DNA of 64,000 nucleotides from Klebsormidium nitens (Eukaryota; Streptophyta; Klebsormidiophyceae; Klebsormidiales; Klebsormidiaceae), in NCBI GenBank assembly GCA_000708835.1, contig DF236962.1, positions 310,001-374,000 of the forward strand, written 5' to 3'. The position numbers were made by a program, and so were the translations under genes. Of this stretch, positions 1 to 10,345 are shown piece by piece. The number at the start of each line of letters is the position of its first letter. The first letter of the stretch is position 1. The notes beneath the pieces were generated by a model. That model had not been told where the DNA came from. It saw only the letters and a list, made by a program, of their open reading frames with translations, and did no database searches.

Positions 1-396
1 GGTTTCACGAAGTTGTCTTAGAGATTTTCTGACCAACAACACGTATAATGCCCTCGTTGTTCTCGACGCGGATAAAGCGGTTCCACATGAATGCCGCGGC
101 TAGAGAGACCTCTGCTTGTTGACGTTGCCAGCGTACTTTCTGGAGTTAGCTTCAACTGCTGCGGCGCCTTTACTGCCCGGTCATACGTTCAACCAGCGCT
201 CATCTTTGCCACATTATGATGCCTCCACAATCCGTCTCGTCTCAGTACAGATTTGTTCGCCTGGGCTCATTACCCTTCTTCATCACCTAGTTCAATGGGA
301 AGGGGTCAGCGCCTCTTTGCCCTGGTTAACAATGCCGGAATAACCTGACTCGAATCTGTCCCCGGTGTCTCAATTTCCTTCTTTCTTTCTTTTCAG
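1..396 (+). other. Intron upstream of the first visible exon
   Basis: No exon of the first gene could be recognised here. The segment ends in a long pyrimidine tract and an AG at 395-396, which is a good 3' splice site for the exon at 397. The gene therefore begins outside the window. A short open frame at 116-343 has no coding character that I can see. Confidence 0.5.
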
Positions 397-2658
397 GATC
401 TGGAATCGGACGCCGACCCTTCCCCGATCAGACGTCCAGAGCCCGAAGCGCCCCCCCGCCCCAGGCCCCCAGCCACCGTCGATCTGAGCGCCTTCCGCAA
501 CTTCGCGGTCCCTCGAAGCCGGGGTTTAGGGCTTAACCAACCCTCGTCCAACCCGTCGCAAGCGGGATCCCTCGATCCGACGGAATTCGGTGCGGACAGA
601 GTCCGGACGAACGGCAGTCCGGACCGGAACCGGAAGGCGGTTTACGAGGGAGACGTTGGATTTGGTCACTTCCGGGAAGAGAGCGGTATGGTGGGATTTG
701 ACGGGAACGAGCCCCCTGACGTCAGCATGGAGGAGTCAGAAGAGTTTTGGGGGACACAACTGGAGCCGCGTCAGCAATCACGTCAGCAGGAGAGCGAGCC
801 GGTCTCCTCTCGACCAGTCCTTTTGGACCTCCCCCGAAATCCGTTCAAGCGGCGGGCAGACGAGCCGGCGAGCGGAACCGGCTGGGTGCGCCAGCTGACC
901 ACTATCGCGCCCAAACCTCGCAAACCCTTGTCTTCCAAACCGCCTCGTTATCTAAACCCGTTCGCCGTCAGAACCCGGGTTGCAGAGGAGGGGGCACGGT
1001 TTCAGGAGCAGAAGGTCAGCCCATTCTTTGCGAAGCCGGCAAGCCCGCCCTCGAAACCGCCCTCTGACCCGCTCTCGAGAGCATCCTTTAACCCGCCCTC
1101 TAATCCGCCCTCTAACCCGCATTTGACGTCCCGCGCGAAACCCGCTGCAAATTTTCCCAGAAGCGTGGTTTCAGCGCGTGACGTGGGTGCCGGAGAACCC
1201 GTGTGCCGCGTTCCGGAGGGGCAAGCGATGTCCCCTTTCCAAACAAAGAGACCGCGAAAGATGGGCGCCGGGCCCATTGCGGACTTCTCGAAAAGTCCGA
1301 AACCTGTGCCTGCCAAAAAGAGGTTGCTTGACGACGAGTGTCCATTGGGCGGTGAGGCTCCGTCAACGGAAGAGCGGAACGCTGCCGGAGAGCGGCGGAA
1401 CCAGAGGTCGGAAGGTTCCGCAGCTCCGTCCGAGAGCCTGACGAAACCGTCGGACTGCGCCGTGGGGGACGGCTCCGAAGAACTAGGGCGACTCGACTCA
1501 AAGCCCTCGGAAGGGGACGAGCGAGGCCCGCCGGAGCATCCTGCGGAAGGCCCTCTAAAGGATCCCCAAAGCTGCCCTGTGAGCAGTGCGCCGCAAAATC
1601 CTTTAGCAGACTCCTCGGAAGCGGATCAACAGTGGAACGGATCAGAAGATCGACAAGACTCTCATCGCGACGTTCCGGCGCCGCCAGCTCCCGTTCCGGC
1701 CGCCTCTTCTCCGGAAACCAGCGTTCCGTTCTTCGGGCCTTCGCTGGACTCGAACCCGGAATTCCGTTCGGATTGCGGCAGCCAGGAGGCCGTCCTGAGC
1801 ACGCCGTCGGAGGAGCTCGAGCCCGCGGAACCTTTTAACGTTCCGGAGGAAGCTTTGGCGCGCGGGCTGGGGGAGAACTCTTTAGAGGGGCTGCAGAGCA
1901 CGTGGGCGGCGACGGCCGCGTCGCAAGCAGCGGCTGATGCCGGTCGGGAAAGGACGGTTATGAGTGACCAGGGATTTGCTCACGTTCACAGGATGTCAGC
2001 GAGCGGAGTCAACGGTGTCCGGCGGGAGCGAGGAGCGACGGAATCCGCTGGAGCAGCGGAACCGGTATGCGGTGCCGCAGCGGGGCAGGCATTTGTAGAG
2101 TCTAACTCGGGATCTGTTCTGGACGAGGACTGCGTCGCAATGGAGGAGGAGGTTCGGCCGGGCTCGGAAGCGGTGTTAGGAACGAGAGAGATCTGGGGCG
2201 CGGCAAACGTTGTCCAGGAGAACGAACGAACCGAGCTTCGTGCGAGAGGACAGCTTCAAAAATGCCCAGTAGACGATAGAGTGGATGGTCAGAAAGACGC
2301 CGCGGCTGTTGATCAAGTCGAGCAGTTTGAAACTAATGGGCAAGTCGGAAAAGAATCAGTAGATTTCAAGCGAGTCGAAGCGTCAGCACAAAGCAGGAAA
2401 GTAGATGAGGGTACTGTGTTGAACGGGTTGATTGATCTTGAGAGCGTCGAGTTGCGCGGCCCATCGAGTTTGGTGCGCCTCTCGCGGCCGATGGTTCCTC
2501 GGAGGCAAACCGTGAAGCCCAGCAGCATTTTGAACTTCTTCAAACCCGTAAAGGTGCCGGAAGGGGGGGAAGAAAGGCCTGGCAAAAGGTCAATTGTCGA
2601 GAGTCGAGGAACGAACAGAAAGCTAGGACCGAGTGTTCGTAAGAAGCACAAAAGATAA
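397..2658 (+). CDS. C-terminal exon of a disordered protein with a PIP-box-like motif (possibly EXO1-like)
   Basis: One open frame runs from the 3' splice site at 396 to TAA at 2656-2658, giving about 753 residues; the N-terminus is missing. The exon is Pro, Ser, Glu and Arg rich and looks disordered. It has short Pro-Ser repeats (NPPSNPPSNP near 1091-1120) and basic clusters (KKRLLDDE, SVRKKHKR at the end) that could be nuclear localisation signals. About 40 residues before the stop lies SSILNFFKP, which resembles a PCNA-interacting PIP box (hydrophobic residue followed by two aromatics) but lacks the usual leading Gln. A long disordered tail ending in a PIP-like motif is typical of replication or repair enzymes. 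The EXO1/FEN nuclease family is my best guess, without a catalytic domain in view. Frame and end are secure; identity is weak. Confidence 0.6.
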   Translation, partial: DLESDADPSPIRRPEPEAPPRPRPPATVDLSAFRNFAVPRSRGLGLNQPSSNPSQAGSLDPTEFGADRVRTNGSPDRNRKAVYEGDVGFGHFREESGMVGFDGNEPPDVSMEESEEFWGTQLEPRQQSRQQESEPVSSRPVLLDLPRNPFKRRADEPASGTGWVRQLTTIAPKPRKPLSSKPPRYLNPFAVRTRVAEEGARFQEQKVSPFFAKPASPPSKPPSDPLSRASFNPPSNPPSNPHLTSRAKPAANFPRSVVSARDVGAGEPVCRVPEGQAMSPFQTKRPRKMGAGPIADFSKSPKPVPAKKRLLDDECPLGGEAPSTEERNAAGERRNQRSEGSAAPSESLTKPSDCAVGDGSEELGRLDSKPSEGDERGPPEHPAEGPLKDPQSCPVSSAPQNPLADSSEADQQWNGSEDRQDSHRDVPAPPAPVPAASSPETSVPFFGPSLDSNPEFRSDCGSQEAVLSTPSEELEPAEPFNVPEEALARGLGENSLEGLQSTWAATAASQAAADAGRERTVMSDQGFAHVHRMSASGVNGVRRERGATESAGAAEPVCGAAAGQAFVESNSGSVLDEDCVAMEEEVRPGSEAVLGTREIWGAANVVQENERTELRARGQLQKCPVDDRVDGQKDAAAVDQVEQFETNGQVGKESVDFKRVEASAQSRKVDEGTVLNGLIDLESVELRGPSSLVRLSRPMVPRRQTVKPSSILNFFKPVKVPEGGEERPGKRSIVESRGTNRKLGPSVRKKHKR

Positions 2659-4160
2659 CAGCTGGAATTTCCGTCCGGTATTGCAGTAAGAGCATCCTCC
2701 AGGTCTTTCAATTGTCTAAGAATCACATGTTTCTTGCATCTCTGAAAGTCAATTTGGCAAACAGCCCCACTGTATCTTTCGGTGTCCGCGAAGATGATGT
2801 TTATTCTTCACTATTCAACTGAGTGTTCGACAGGTTCAAAGTGCTGCTGGGGGTCATACAGCCAACACGTATGCTTGTCAGATTGCGCATCGCAGGTTTC
2901 CAGGCCAAGCTTGGATAGGTGTGGAGGTTTGAGAACTGCAGTATTTACCCTTACCAAGCAAGCTAGCTAGCATTGTGAAGTGCCCAGCCAGCCATCGGAG
3001 TAAACACTGTTACCATCTCCACTACTGACCTGTGCACGCGCTATATTTTGCAAAGGACATTGCATGAGGGCGCGGGGCGTCTGCCGCGAACCCTGCACAT
3101 ATCTTGCACCCCGCACGTTATCCACTGGCTTCACGACGCGACTGCACGATTTTGCTGCAGCTGGGCCAAGTCTGGATAATACTTACACACCTTGAAGTCA
3201 TATGCATGGCTGACTCAATATCTGCATGGTTTGCAATTCAGTGCAAGCCGCCCTTAACTTGAACTCAAGTTGCTTCCATTCAATGTGCGAAGCGGGATTC
3301 GATTGCATGGCTTGATATATTCGATCTTGCATGCGCGGCGGTCATGCGCTTATACAACGGTGGTATAGAATTGTACTTCATCTATTTGTCGACCGATCGC
3401 GCCCGGTTGAGTCCATGTAAGAAGATACTTAATGTAATTAGGAAGAGCTATATGCGTGCACTGTAGGAAAAGCAGGGGTTAATCTATCCCTGTTTTTGCT
3501 TTGAATAAAACTTATTAATAAGTATCAGACCGTCCTCGATCATGTACCTAGTTGTTTCGGGTCATGTACAGCTGGCTTGATCACGATCAATGATTGAAGC
3601 GGTAGTACATTCAACGCAGAAAGATATTCATAGGAGAGATGGTTTTCGTGTAGGGGACTCAACACTCAGTGGAATCAAGATCTGATATACTGTTCAACTG
3701 TCTTTCAGAATCCAGAACCTTATCTCTAACACTGCAACTGTCACAACATCCTGTCGGACTAGATGATGCCACGACAAGATAAAAAGTTCTCAGGAGTAGT
3801 CACTAGCAACGAATAACACGAATGCTTCGGACGTCAGCAATGAATGTTGTCCTCATCCATTTGTTGTTGATCGAGCAGTTATTGTCAATATAGCAACGGC
3901 ACTTTACCAGGTACGTGTAGATCTAATGAACCTACTCAGTGAGCTGGCCAACACGAACCCGTTTAATCCCTCTAAACATACCTGTTGCGTCAAACTACTT
4001 ATAGGACCTTGATGAAGTCAGGATTCTGGCGGGGTACTTCGTTAAAACCCCATGAGTCTTGCGAACTACGTTCGCTCGAAAGTCATCACAGAGCAAAAGC
4101 GTTCTTCTCAGTGCTCAGATTTACTCCTGATTTTCAAACTGGGGCAATTGCCGGAGATGC
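2659..4160. other. Intergenic region without a recognised gene
   Basis: Both strands were read. Short open frames occur, for example at 3985-4329, but they overlap the antisense of the next gene or lack coding character. No tRNA or repeat array was recognised. The 3' ends of two convergent genes probably lie here: the plus-strand gene ending at 2658 and the minus-strand gene ending at 4161. Confidence 0.5.
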
Positions 4161-4889
4161 TTATGTCGAGCAAGCTTCAACCTGGATAGTTGCAGCCCGA
4201 AGGGTCCCCTTAGAGTCAATTGTAAAATACTTTGCCCAAGCAATGACGTTGCCTACAACACAAATGTTTGCCACCGAGACCTGCTCCTTATCGGGCCACG
4301 TAGTCAGGGCCCGCTCAGCCGTTTCATAAGACTCCGAGTAGACGTCATCAATGCTCTTCCGACTTCTGGGGTCAGCTTCACTGACTGTAAATTCCAGACT
4401 TCTCAGCTGGCAGCCTGCTTTGGCAGCGGGAATTTTGACCTTGAGTATGCTGGAGAGCCTTTGCCACGCTTTTTCGTCCTTTTCTCTATCGTTCTGGAAT
4501 CGTTTTACCTCTCCCCAATCATCTTTTACTCTATAAGCCTTTGGAGAGACATGTACAGGAGGCGAGCGCAGTGCAGCCGCCTTCACGCAGGTTATTCTGA
4601 CGATTAAGGCATCCCCCCCGCGCTTGCACAACAGATCAGCCTTGTCCTGGCCTTCGGTCACATATGGCTCGACCACAAACCCTTTCAGAATAAAGTAGGA
4701 TGCGAAGGCCATTTTGATGGCCACAGTATTCACCCCAGACGTCGGGCTAAAATCCCCCGGGTTCCTATGGTACTTACTTCCCAAATTGAGACCAGAAAGT
4801 ACCTTTTGAAAATACGTGAGTGCCTGCCACCGGAAGGTTCCACTACTGTCACAAGTCGGAATATCTGCGCTCTCGTTGATTGACGCCAT
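4161..4889 (-). CDS. Degenerate PD-(D/E)XK nuclease-like protein (paralogue of 6451-7317)
   Basis: Intronless frame of 242 residues. The start is the ATG at 4889-4887; the longer frame upstream begins with GTG, and similarity to the paralogue also starts at this Met. Shared blocks include IKMAFASYF, DLLCKRGGDALIV and VVGNVIAW. In the paralogue these surround a typical nuclease core: a Glu in the first helix, then Asp, then Glu-x-Lys. Here the first-helix Glu is Thr (GVNTVAIKMAF) and the Glu-x-Lys strand reads LIVRITC, so only the Asp of ADLLC remains. If the family assignment is right, this copy should be inactive. The C-terminal half is more diverged but keeps the VGNVIAW block. It is transcribed away from its paralogue, with about 1.5 kb between the starts. 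It may be a functional pseudoenzyme or simply decaying. Confidence 0.65.
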   Translation of the reverse strand: MASINESADIPTCDSSGTFRWQALTYFQKVLSGLNLGSKYHRNPGDFSPTSGVNTVAIKMAFASYFILKGFVVEPYVTEGQDKADLLCKRGGDALIVRITCVKAAALRSPPVHVSPKAYRVKDDWGEVKRFQNDREKDEKAWQRLSSILKVKIPAAKAGCQLRSLEFTVSEADPRSRKSIDDVYSESYETAERALTTWPDKEQVSVANICVVGNVIAWAKYFTIDSKGTLRAATIQVEACST

Positions 4890-6072
4890 TAGCGAGAAGT
4901 TCGGGCCCCCCACTTGCACAACTAACAGCCGAGATCATGAAATTCGAATCGTGTTGATTCCGCTACTGGCTCTGCATCTTTTGTTGCAGGGCAGGGACGT
5001 GGTAAATCAAACAGACGTTCACCTAGTAGTAATCGAGCTTGTAGGTATGGCGAAATACATTCTAAAGCTGTGAAGCCATCCGCCGCCTCAAACGTTCTTC
5101 ACATTTTCAAAGTTGCCAGTAGTAGTACTAGCTAGCGCTGCAGCCAGCTTACATAAGATTTCGCAGGCTGACCGCGGCCGGCTGAAGCGATAGGATATAA
5201 GTTCAGGACTGGACGACTAGGCATCATGCATCCAGAACGGCATTGCCGTCCTGCGAGACGATGTTGACTGTCTCGTTCTCATCGCCGGCTCCTGTATACA
5301 TGCAGTCTCACGTGCAGCTCAAGCACGTTGCAGAGAAAATATAAGATGACGGATCGGGACCGATAATGACTCAAAAGTCAACTCTGAGAGTCTTATTGTC
5401 AAGCTCCTATTAGCAGCTGACGGCGTTTTCAGACTTTCCAGGACACGCGTACAGGCCCGGCCGGGCAGTAGTGGTTCAACTTGACAAGTTGTCATACCGT
5501 ATACCTGATTGTTCGAGGCTGAGTCGTTCGAGTCAAACCTGCCAATACGGTCACAGCCGTACGATGACAACCGCGACGAGTATCTTACGGTCTAAGCCTG
5601 ACCATCCTGTGCTGACGCGCGCACCATTCCATCATGCACAATAGCATGAAGCAGCAAAAGCTAGATTCATATGACAAGCATGCCAATCTTCATGCAAGCA
5701 TATGAGTCTTCTCAATTTATACGGCATGAGATATTCCGGTTTGCCTTCCTGTCCTCAATCATGCACAATAGCACAATCACACTGACCCGTGGCCTTGAAC
5801 GCCGCACTGAATGCAGCTCAGCATGGGCCCGGCCGACTGGCTACACGAGTCGCAGGATAGGTATCCTGGCCAGTGCGATCTGACTCGATCCGGCCGAATC
5901 CGGCGCTTGTCTCTAATCTGTCGATCGCATTGAATGTTAGTATTTGGATGCACAGATGCACGACTGCAAACGCTGGCAGGAGACTGGCCTCTTTAATTTG
6001 TAAAGTGCACCAGAAGCAATATGGACTTCCAGGCCCCGAATAATGATTGAATGACGTTGCCCAGTGGCCAGC
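4890..6072. other. Intergenic region between the divergent nuclease-like paralogues
   Basis: No gene was recognised. A 16-base direct repeat, ATCATGCACAATAGCA, occurs at 5631-5646 and 5758-5773. The region should hold the 5' flanks of both divergent genes, but no clear TATA box or other promoter element could be assigned. Confidence 0.4.
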
Positions 6073-6270
6073 ATGAGCGGAGGCTCTTCGCAACGAGATG
6101 CTCAAGTTTCACGAATGAGCAGGGTCGAAGAACGTGCAGAGGTGCCGCCTGAGCCTGACAATCTGCAGATTGTGGTTAAGCGGGCAAAGGCGGAATCTGT
6201 GCAAGGAAATTCTTATGATGAAAGTACTGACAACCTAGCTTCCGCCAATCCCACAATGCGCATGCCCTAG
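6073..6270 (+). CDS. Short hypothetical ORF, possibly an upstream exon of the next gene
   Basis: An ATG at 6073 opens 65 residues ending at TAG 6268-6270. The sequence is polar and charged (for example SRVEERAEVPPEPDN) and looks more coding-like than nearby random frames. It lies 180 bases before the likely start of the nuclease-like gene. A splice from here to a 3' site near 6434 (TTTGCAG) would keep that gene open through its Met at 6451, so this may encode an N-terminal extension. I found no convincing donor and leave it as hypothetical. Confidence 0.25.
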   Translation: MSGGSSQRDAQVSRMSRVEERAEVPPEPDNLQIVVKRAKAESVQGNSYDESTDNLASANPTMRMP

Positions 6271-6450
6271 TAGGTGAATACACGGAGCGCCCAGCGATCT
6301 TTTGCCAATTGCCGACGGAACCGGATGCGGTGGATCTCAAAGCGGCAACACCTCCGAGCAGATTTTAAGGGCTTCGACATAGCGGCAGATTATTTTCACT
6401 TTTCTCGAACCTGTCTTCGGGTCGCAAATTTGCAGCTTTTTGATCACATA

Positions 6451-7317
6451 ATGGCCACCCCTAGCAGCGTGTCTGAAAGGAAACTAATGAGCATACCAGA
6501 CGTTTTCGAAGGAGGCATAAAGAATCTGCAAGACGTTCTCAAGAGTCTTCATAAGGGAGCGGCCTCAGACAATGTAGGGGACTTCGAAATGGCAGAAGAA
6601 GGCGTCAACGAAGTGGGGGTCAAGATGGCTTTTGCATCATACTTCGTGGCGCAAGGATTCAGTTTCAAATCCGAAGATCATCTAGAACCTCTGGAGAATT
6701 CTTACCGTTCCGGGTACATTGATATGCTTTGTAAGCGCGGCTCGGACACTCTGATCGTCGAGTGTAAGTGCGCAAGGGCGGGTTACCTGGAGCGAGTGTC
6801 GGACGTTCTGGGGGGGCAAACCGAGGAGAGGAGCATTCAGGGAAAATGGGGACAGCTTATTGAGTCTGATTCTGTTGACAGAGAGGCTATCAAAGCGAGG
6901 GTGGACCAGATTTTGACGGATCTGCCAGACATGAAGGAAGACGAGATCATGGCCCTCTGGCATCAGTTCACAGCTAAGGGTCCAGACTCTAAATTCAAGG
7001 AGAGTGTTAGCACTCTTCACTTTAAAGATTTGCAAGGCCTCTCACATCATTGGGACCTTTATCAGAAGAAGCTGAAAAGCGAAGAACGAGTCTTTCTGGC
7101 CAGTGTTGGCGTTGTGGGCAACGTCATCGCCTGGTGGGATCTTTGGGATAAATTACGTCCAGAAAGCCACAGATCAAACGTTACGGGTGGGCGGTCCGTT
7201 GGACAGCTACTGCAGCTGCGAAGCAACTCACCAATAGCGGACGTGCCAGCAGAACTAGCTTCAACGAAGAAAGAGCCCGACAGCCTGGCATTGAAAAACA
7301 TGAGCATTTCCGATTAA
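6451..7317 (+). CDS. PD-(D/E)XK nuclease-like protein with intact core motif
   Basis: Intronless frame of 288 residues. The open frame extends upstream to 6274, but that begins with GTG, and similarity to the paralogue starts at this ATG (MATPSS against MASINE). Features of a PD-(D/E)XK core are visible: Glu in the first helix (VNEVGVKMAFASYF), Asp in the second strand (SGYIDMLCKRG), then LIVECKCA with Glu-Cys-Lys. This order is typical of restriction-endonuclease-like folds that cut DNA or RNA with a divalent metal. A helical segment and a second conserved block, VGVVGNVIAWWDLW, follow. The Gly-x-Ile-Asp and Glu-x-Lys arrangement recalls PDDEXK_9-type domains, but I cannot name the family. 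The last 50 residues are Ser/Pro rich. The substrate is unknown. Confidence 0.65.
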   Translation: MATPSSVSERKLMSIPDVFEGGIKNLQDVLKSLHKGAASDNVGDFEMAEEGVNEVGVKMAFASYFVAQGFSFKSEDHLEPLENSYRSGYIDMLCKRGSDTLIVECKCARAGYLERVSDVLGGQTEERSIQGKWGQLIESDSVDREAIKARVDQILTDLPDMKEDEIMALWHQFTAKGPDSKFKESVSTLHFKDLQGLSHHWDLYQKKLKSEERVFLASVGVVGNVIAWWDLWDKLRPESHRSNVTGGRSVGQLLQLRSNSPIADVPAELASTKKEPDSLALKNMSISD

Positions 7318-8413
7318 ACATAGTTATCTATTGCCTAAGTAAAAGCGTCCCGTTATGGTCAGCAGACTCGTTTGGAAAATCTAGGAAGGTCCACTGATAG
7401 AGCTATTCAATCTTGGTCAAGATATCATTTTTGTCTAACGGACCTCCGACAATCTTGTCTCTAACAAGGACCAGTGACAGCCTGTCTACACTTAAAGGCT
7501 TGACTAGGTGCCCCAGAGTAACATGCAGTGATTGCTTAGTAATTTCAACTATAACGAAAACATCATGCAGTGTTTTAAGATCAGCCTATCGATTCAATCT
7601 GGTACAACATATATGTTAATTTATTTTGATTAACCTAAGGGTATTGGTCTGAAAGGCGGAATAGCTTGACTCTACGCCATTGATCCAATCTGTGGTCATT
7701 ATTGGAACATGACTTGAAGAAGGCATAGGCGGGCTTTATCTTAGATCGGCCCTTTCAGGGAATAGCACGCATGTTCGATCTACGTCCAAGGCCGGTACCT
7801 TCTGAATGCGACGAACTAAAAGAAGCTTGAAAGGTTTACGAGTGCGCATACTTTTGGATTAAAAAGCATACTTTGCTGTTGCTACAGATGTGTTTATGCA
7901 TGAACAAATCCCCAAAAACGGTCAAAGGCGGCGCGTCATCCTTTTCGGCCGTCTCGAGTCTGAGTTCAACACACGATGAGAGCAAGTACTTAAGGATTTG
8001 AGATGACTCGATATTTCGTTCTTCTGATCGGACAAACCTTATTCTTGGAGTTACAGGTGTTCACCCATATTTAGTCACTTAACCGGAACGCTGCTTGTTA
8101 GACCGTGTGCTTGGCTAGTACTCGGCTCTGAATAAAGAGCAACAGTACTGGAGGACGCATGCAACGACAGTAACACGAATCTTATTGCTGTCGCATGCGT
8201 CGCAGTCCTGATGAATCTTGTCCATGTACAAGGACCGAGGAAGCACGCTTCGTCAGCTTTCACGCATGAACGTGATCGAAAGGAGTCTGCCGCTAGAAAA
8301 AGCTCAACTCGTTTTGCCCCAATGGCCCCACTGGAGAGTCCTTGTTGTCCGACTTGTGACTGACGACCCAGAGCACAAGACTACAGATGGCCGATATTCA
8401 TGGAGCTTGGGCG
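7318..8413. other. Intergenic region without a recognised gene
   Basis: AT-richer sequence with only short open frames. Nothing here shows coding character, a repeat array or an RNA gene that I can recognise. Confidence 0.45.
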
Positions 8414-10345
8414 CTACTCGGAGTCGGACTCCGCTCCTCCGTGCAATCTGTCGAACTCGTCAAGCTCCTTGACAGCTTTCTTATCCTCCTCAACCACAAC
8501 CTCCTGCCAAGAAACCACAAACGCGCGTTCAGCCCTCCAGCAGTCCTCGAAATGTTCGGGGGCATTTGAAAGCCCGGTTCCAGTTGCGCAAAGTGCGGGT
8601 CCGCGGCGCTCTTGCGGTACAAAAGCAAATCAGAGCCTGACACTCGTCCCAGTCGGCTTGTTGTTGACTTTCGTTGCTTGTCTCTCGGAAAAGATTGCAA
8701 CAGGCGTTTCCGCGAACGGTCTCTGCTCGCCCTTCAGGGTATTCTTTTGCGAACACTCCTCAGGAGGGAGTTCGTTGAAGGTCCAAATATATCCACTCTG
8801 ATAGCCAGGTGAGTCAAAGTGCGAAAAGCAAATCCAATTCGTAAGTGCACGGCCTTCGAACGTTGAAGAAACAAATGCGCGAACGATACGATATTGTGAT
8901 GGCAAGATCACTGCATTCAATTGTTCGCTTCAAGCGTAATCTGAAAGCTTTGAGAAAAGGGTCTCTCAAGACATGGTACCTAAAGCTTACTTCTTCTGAT
9001 GGTGGGGGCGGTACGCCCCTCGACCGAGCTGAGAGCGGTCTCTTGGGCTGCTTCGCCTGGCCTACTGGGGAGTTGTTGGCGGATGCGGCTGCAAAGGTTG
9101 ACGAATTGAAGGACGTCAATTATGCAGGCTGAAACAACGCTCCGTTCCCAGAGGTAGCAGCTGGGTGGTTGAAATGTTTAGACTGTGCCTCTGAACTTGG
9201 GAGTATCCTTTCTTCTATGCTTGGCTTGTGCATGCCGATTTGTGTCCACGACAATTGACTTAGATCGGCTGTCTTTTCAATGCAACGATGCTTCTTACAA
9301 ATCTGCTCAGGAGCTGATCGTCGAGCTCAGCCGTGCTGAGCCGTGCTAAAACCTAGTGTTCTTTTCGAGGATGTTGACATGTTGCTACATCCGCAGAATA
9401 CATTCGCAGCATATGTGCAGACAACTAGCCAACAAAACCATCTGAAGCGGGCTGTACCATATTAACAAGGCTTACACGAAAGTCTCTTGTATATATGTTT
9501 CTCTCATTAACACCTTCTGTATTAAAAGCAGTGCTTCTTGAACTTCGACGTTGCTTTTCCGGAAGGTGCACCACCCATCACCACTATCCAGGAAGAAGGC
9601 AAGTAAAAGCTCGTACCTTTTCGCCGACCAGAAAGGTGCACATGAGGAGCAGGGGCAATCAGCGACGACTTCTTGTTCTCTAGCCGGGCCTCGAACTTGT
9701 TTATCTCTGCAGGAGAGACCATGTCGCACTCCCTGTTACATTCTTTCGCAAGGAGTGAGTGGCTTAAGACCTTGTCTTTCTTGCACTTCAACTACCAACA
9801 TACCTGAAAGCATGTACAGTCAACTAAAATGCTTGGGCATCTCCTCCCAAGCTTTTCCGCCAGCTGGCGACAAAGTTGGTTGAAAATGCAATCAATCAAA
9901 GCCGGCAAACCACCAGGGTTCATACAGACAGGTAACAAAAGGTGTCATTTGCAGTCCGCACTTTTGGGCTGCCTTTCGAGAGTGAGCGGATTCCTTTGAG
10001 CTATGATTTTGCTTGTCCTTTCTTCATTACTGCGCTGAATTGACAAAGTTACATGATGTGAGCCCATTTTCTAAACAAAACTTCAGGCAGCCCATAAGAC
10101 TCTCAGGACACATACTTTTGCGGTCTTACGCCTTAAACAACGAGGTTATCAGAATAGCTTTTCATACACCGCAAAGAGAGAAGCAGCTCAAGGGCCGCCT
10201 CATAAGATGCCATTCTGGAGCTGTCTTGTACTGTCGACCTATTTGCAATCGCCTGGAAAGAGCATTTCTGAATCCGTCTGAAGGATTCCTCACCAGCTTG
10301 TGCCTGGTTCGGATCCTCTTTATCCATCACATAAGTTTCGTCCAT
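8414..10345 (-). CDS. Unrecognised multi-exon gene, 3' part unresolved (in-frame TGA)
   Basis: Three exons fit by phase: 10345-10294 (ATG, MDETYVMDKEDPNQAQA), 9706-9617 (EINKFEARLENKK onward) and 9088-8991 (Pro/Ser/Arg rich, ending PPPPSEE). Each is bounded by GT and AG sites and phases run 1, 1, 0. A fourth in-phase exon starts at 8797 (SGYIWTFNELPPEE). Its frame stays open to 8414-8416 (TAG) except for a TGA at 8632-8630. The final stretch, AERAFVVSWQEVVVEEDKKA and on, is acidic and strongly coding-like. The TGA may lie in a short intron (one possible span of 123 bases ends before DCWRAERAF), or the copy may be broken, or there may be a sequence error. I do not recognise the family. It is predicted to be small, charged and soluble. 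Confidence 0.4.

Noticed and set aside
6274-6450. N-terminal extension of the plus nuclease-like protein
   Set aside because: The open frame starts with GTG, which is not a usual nuclear start, and similarity with the paralogue begins only at the ATG at 6451. An in-frame ATG at 6325 exists but lacks support.
8630-8632. Selenocysteine codon for the in-frame TGA
   Set aside because: No SECIS-like element or selenoprotein family could be recognised; a small intron, a broken gene or a sequence error is simpler.
8845-9132. Plus-strand 95-residue protein
   Set aside because: It starts with GTG and lies opposite a minus-strand exon that has matching splice sites and phase.
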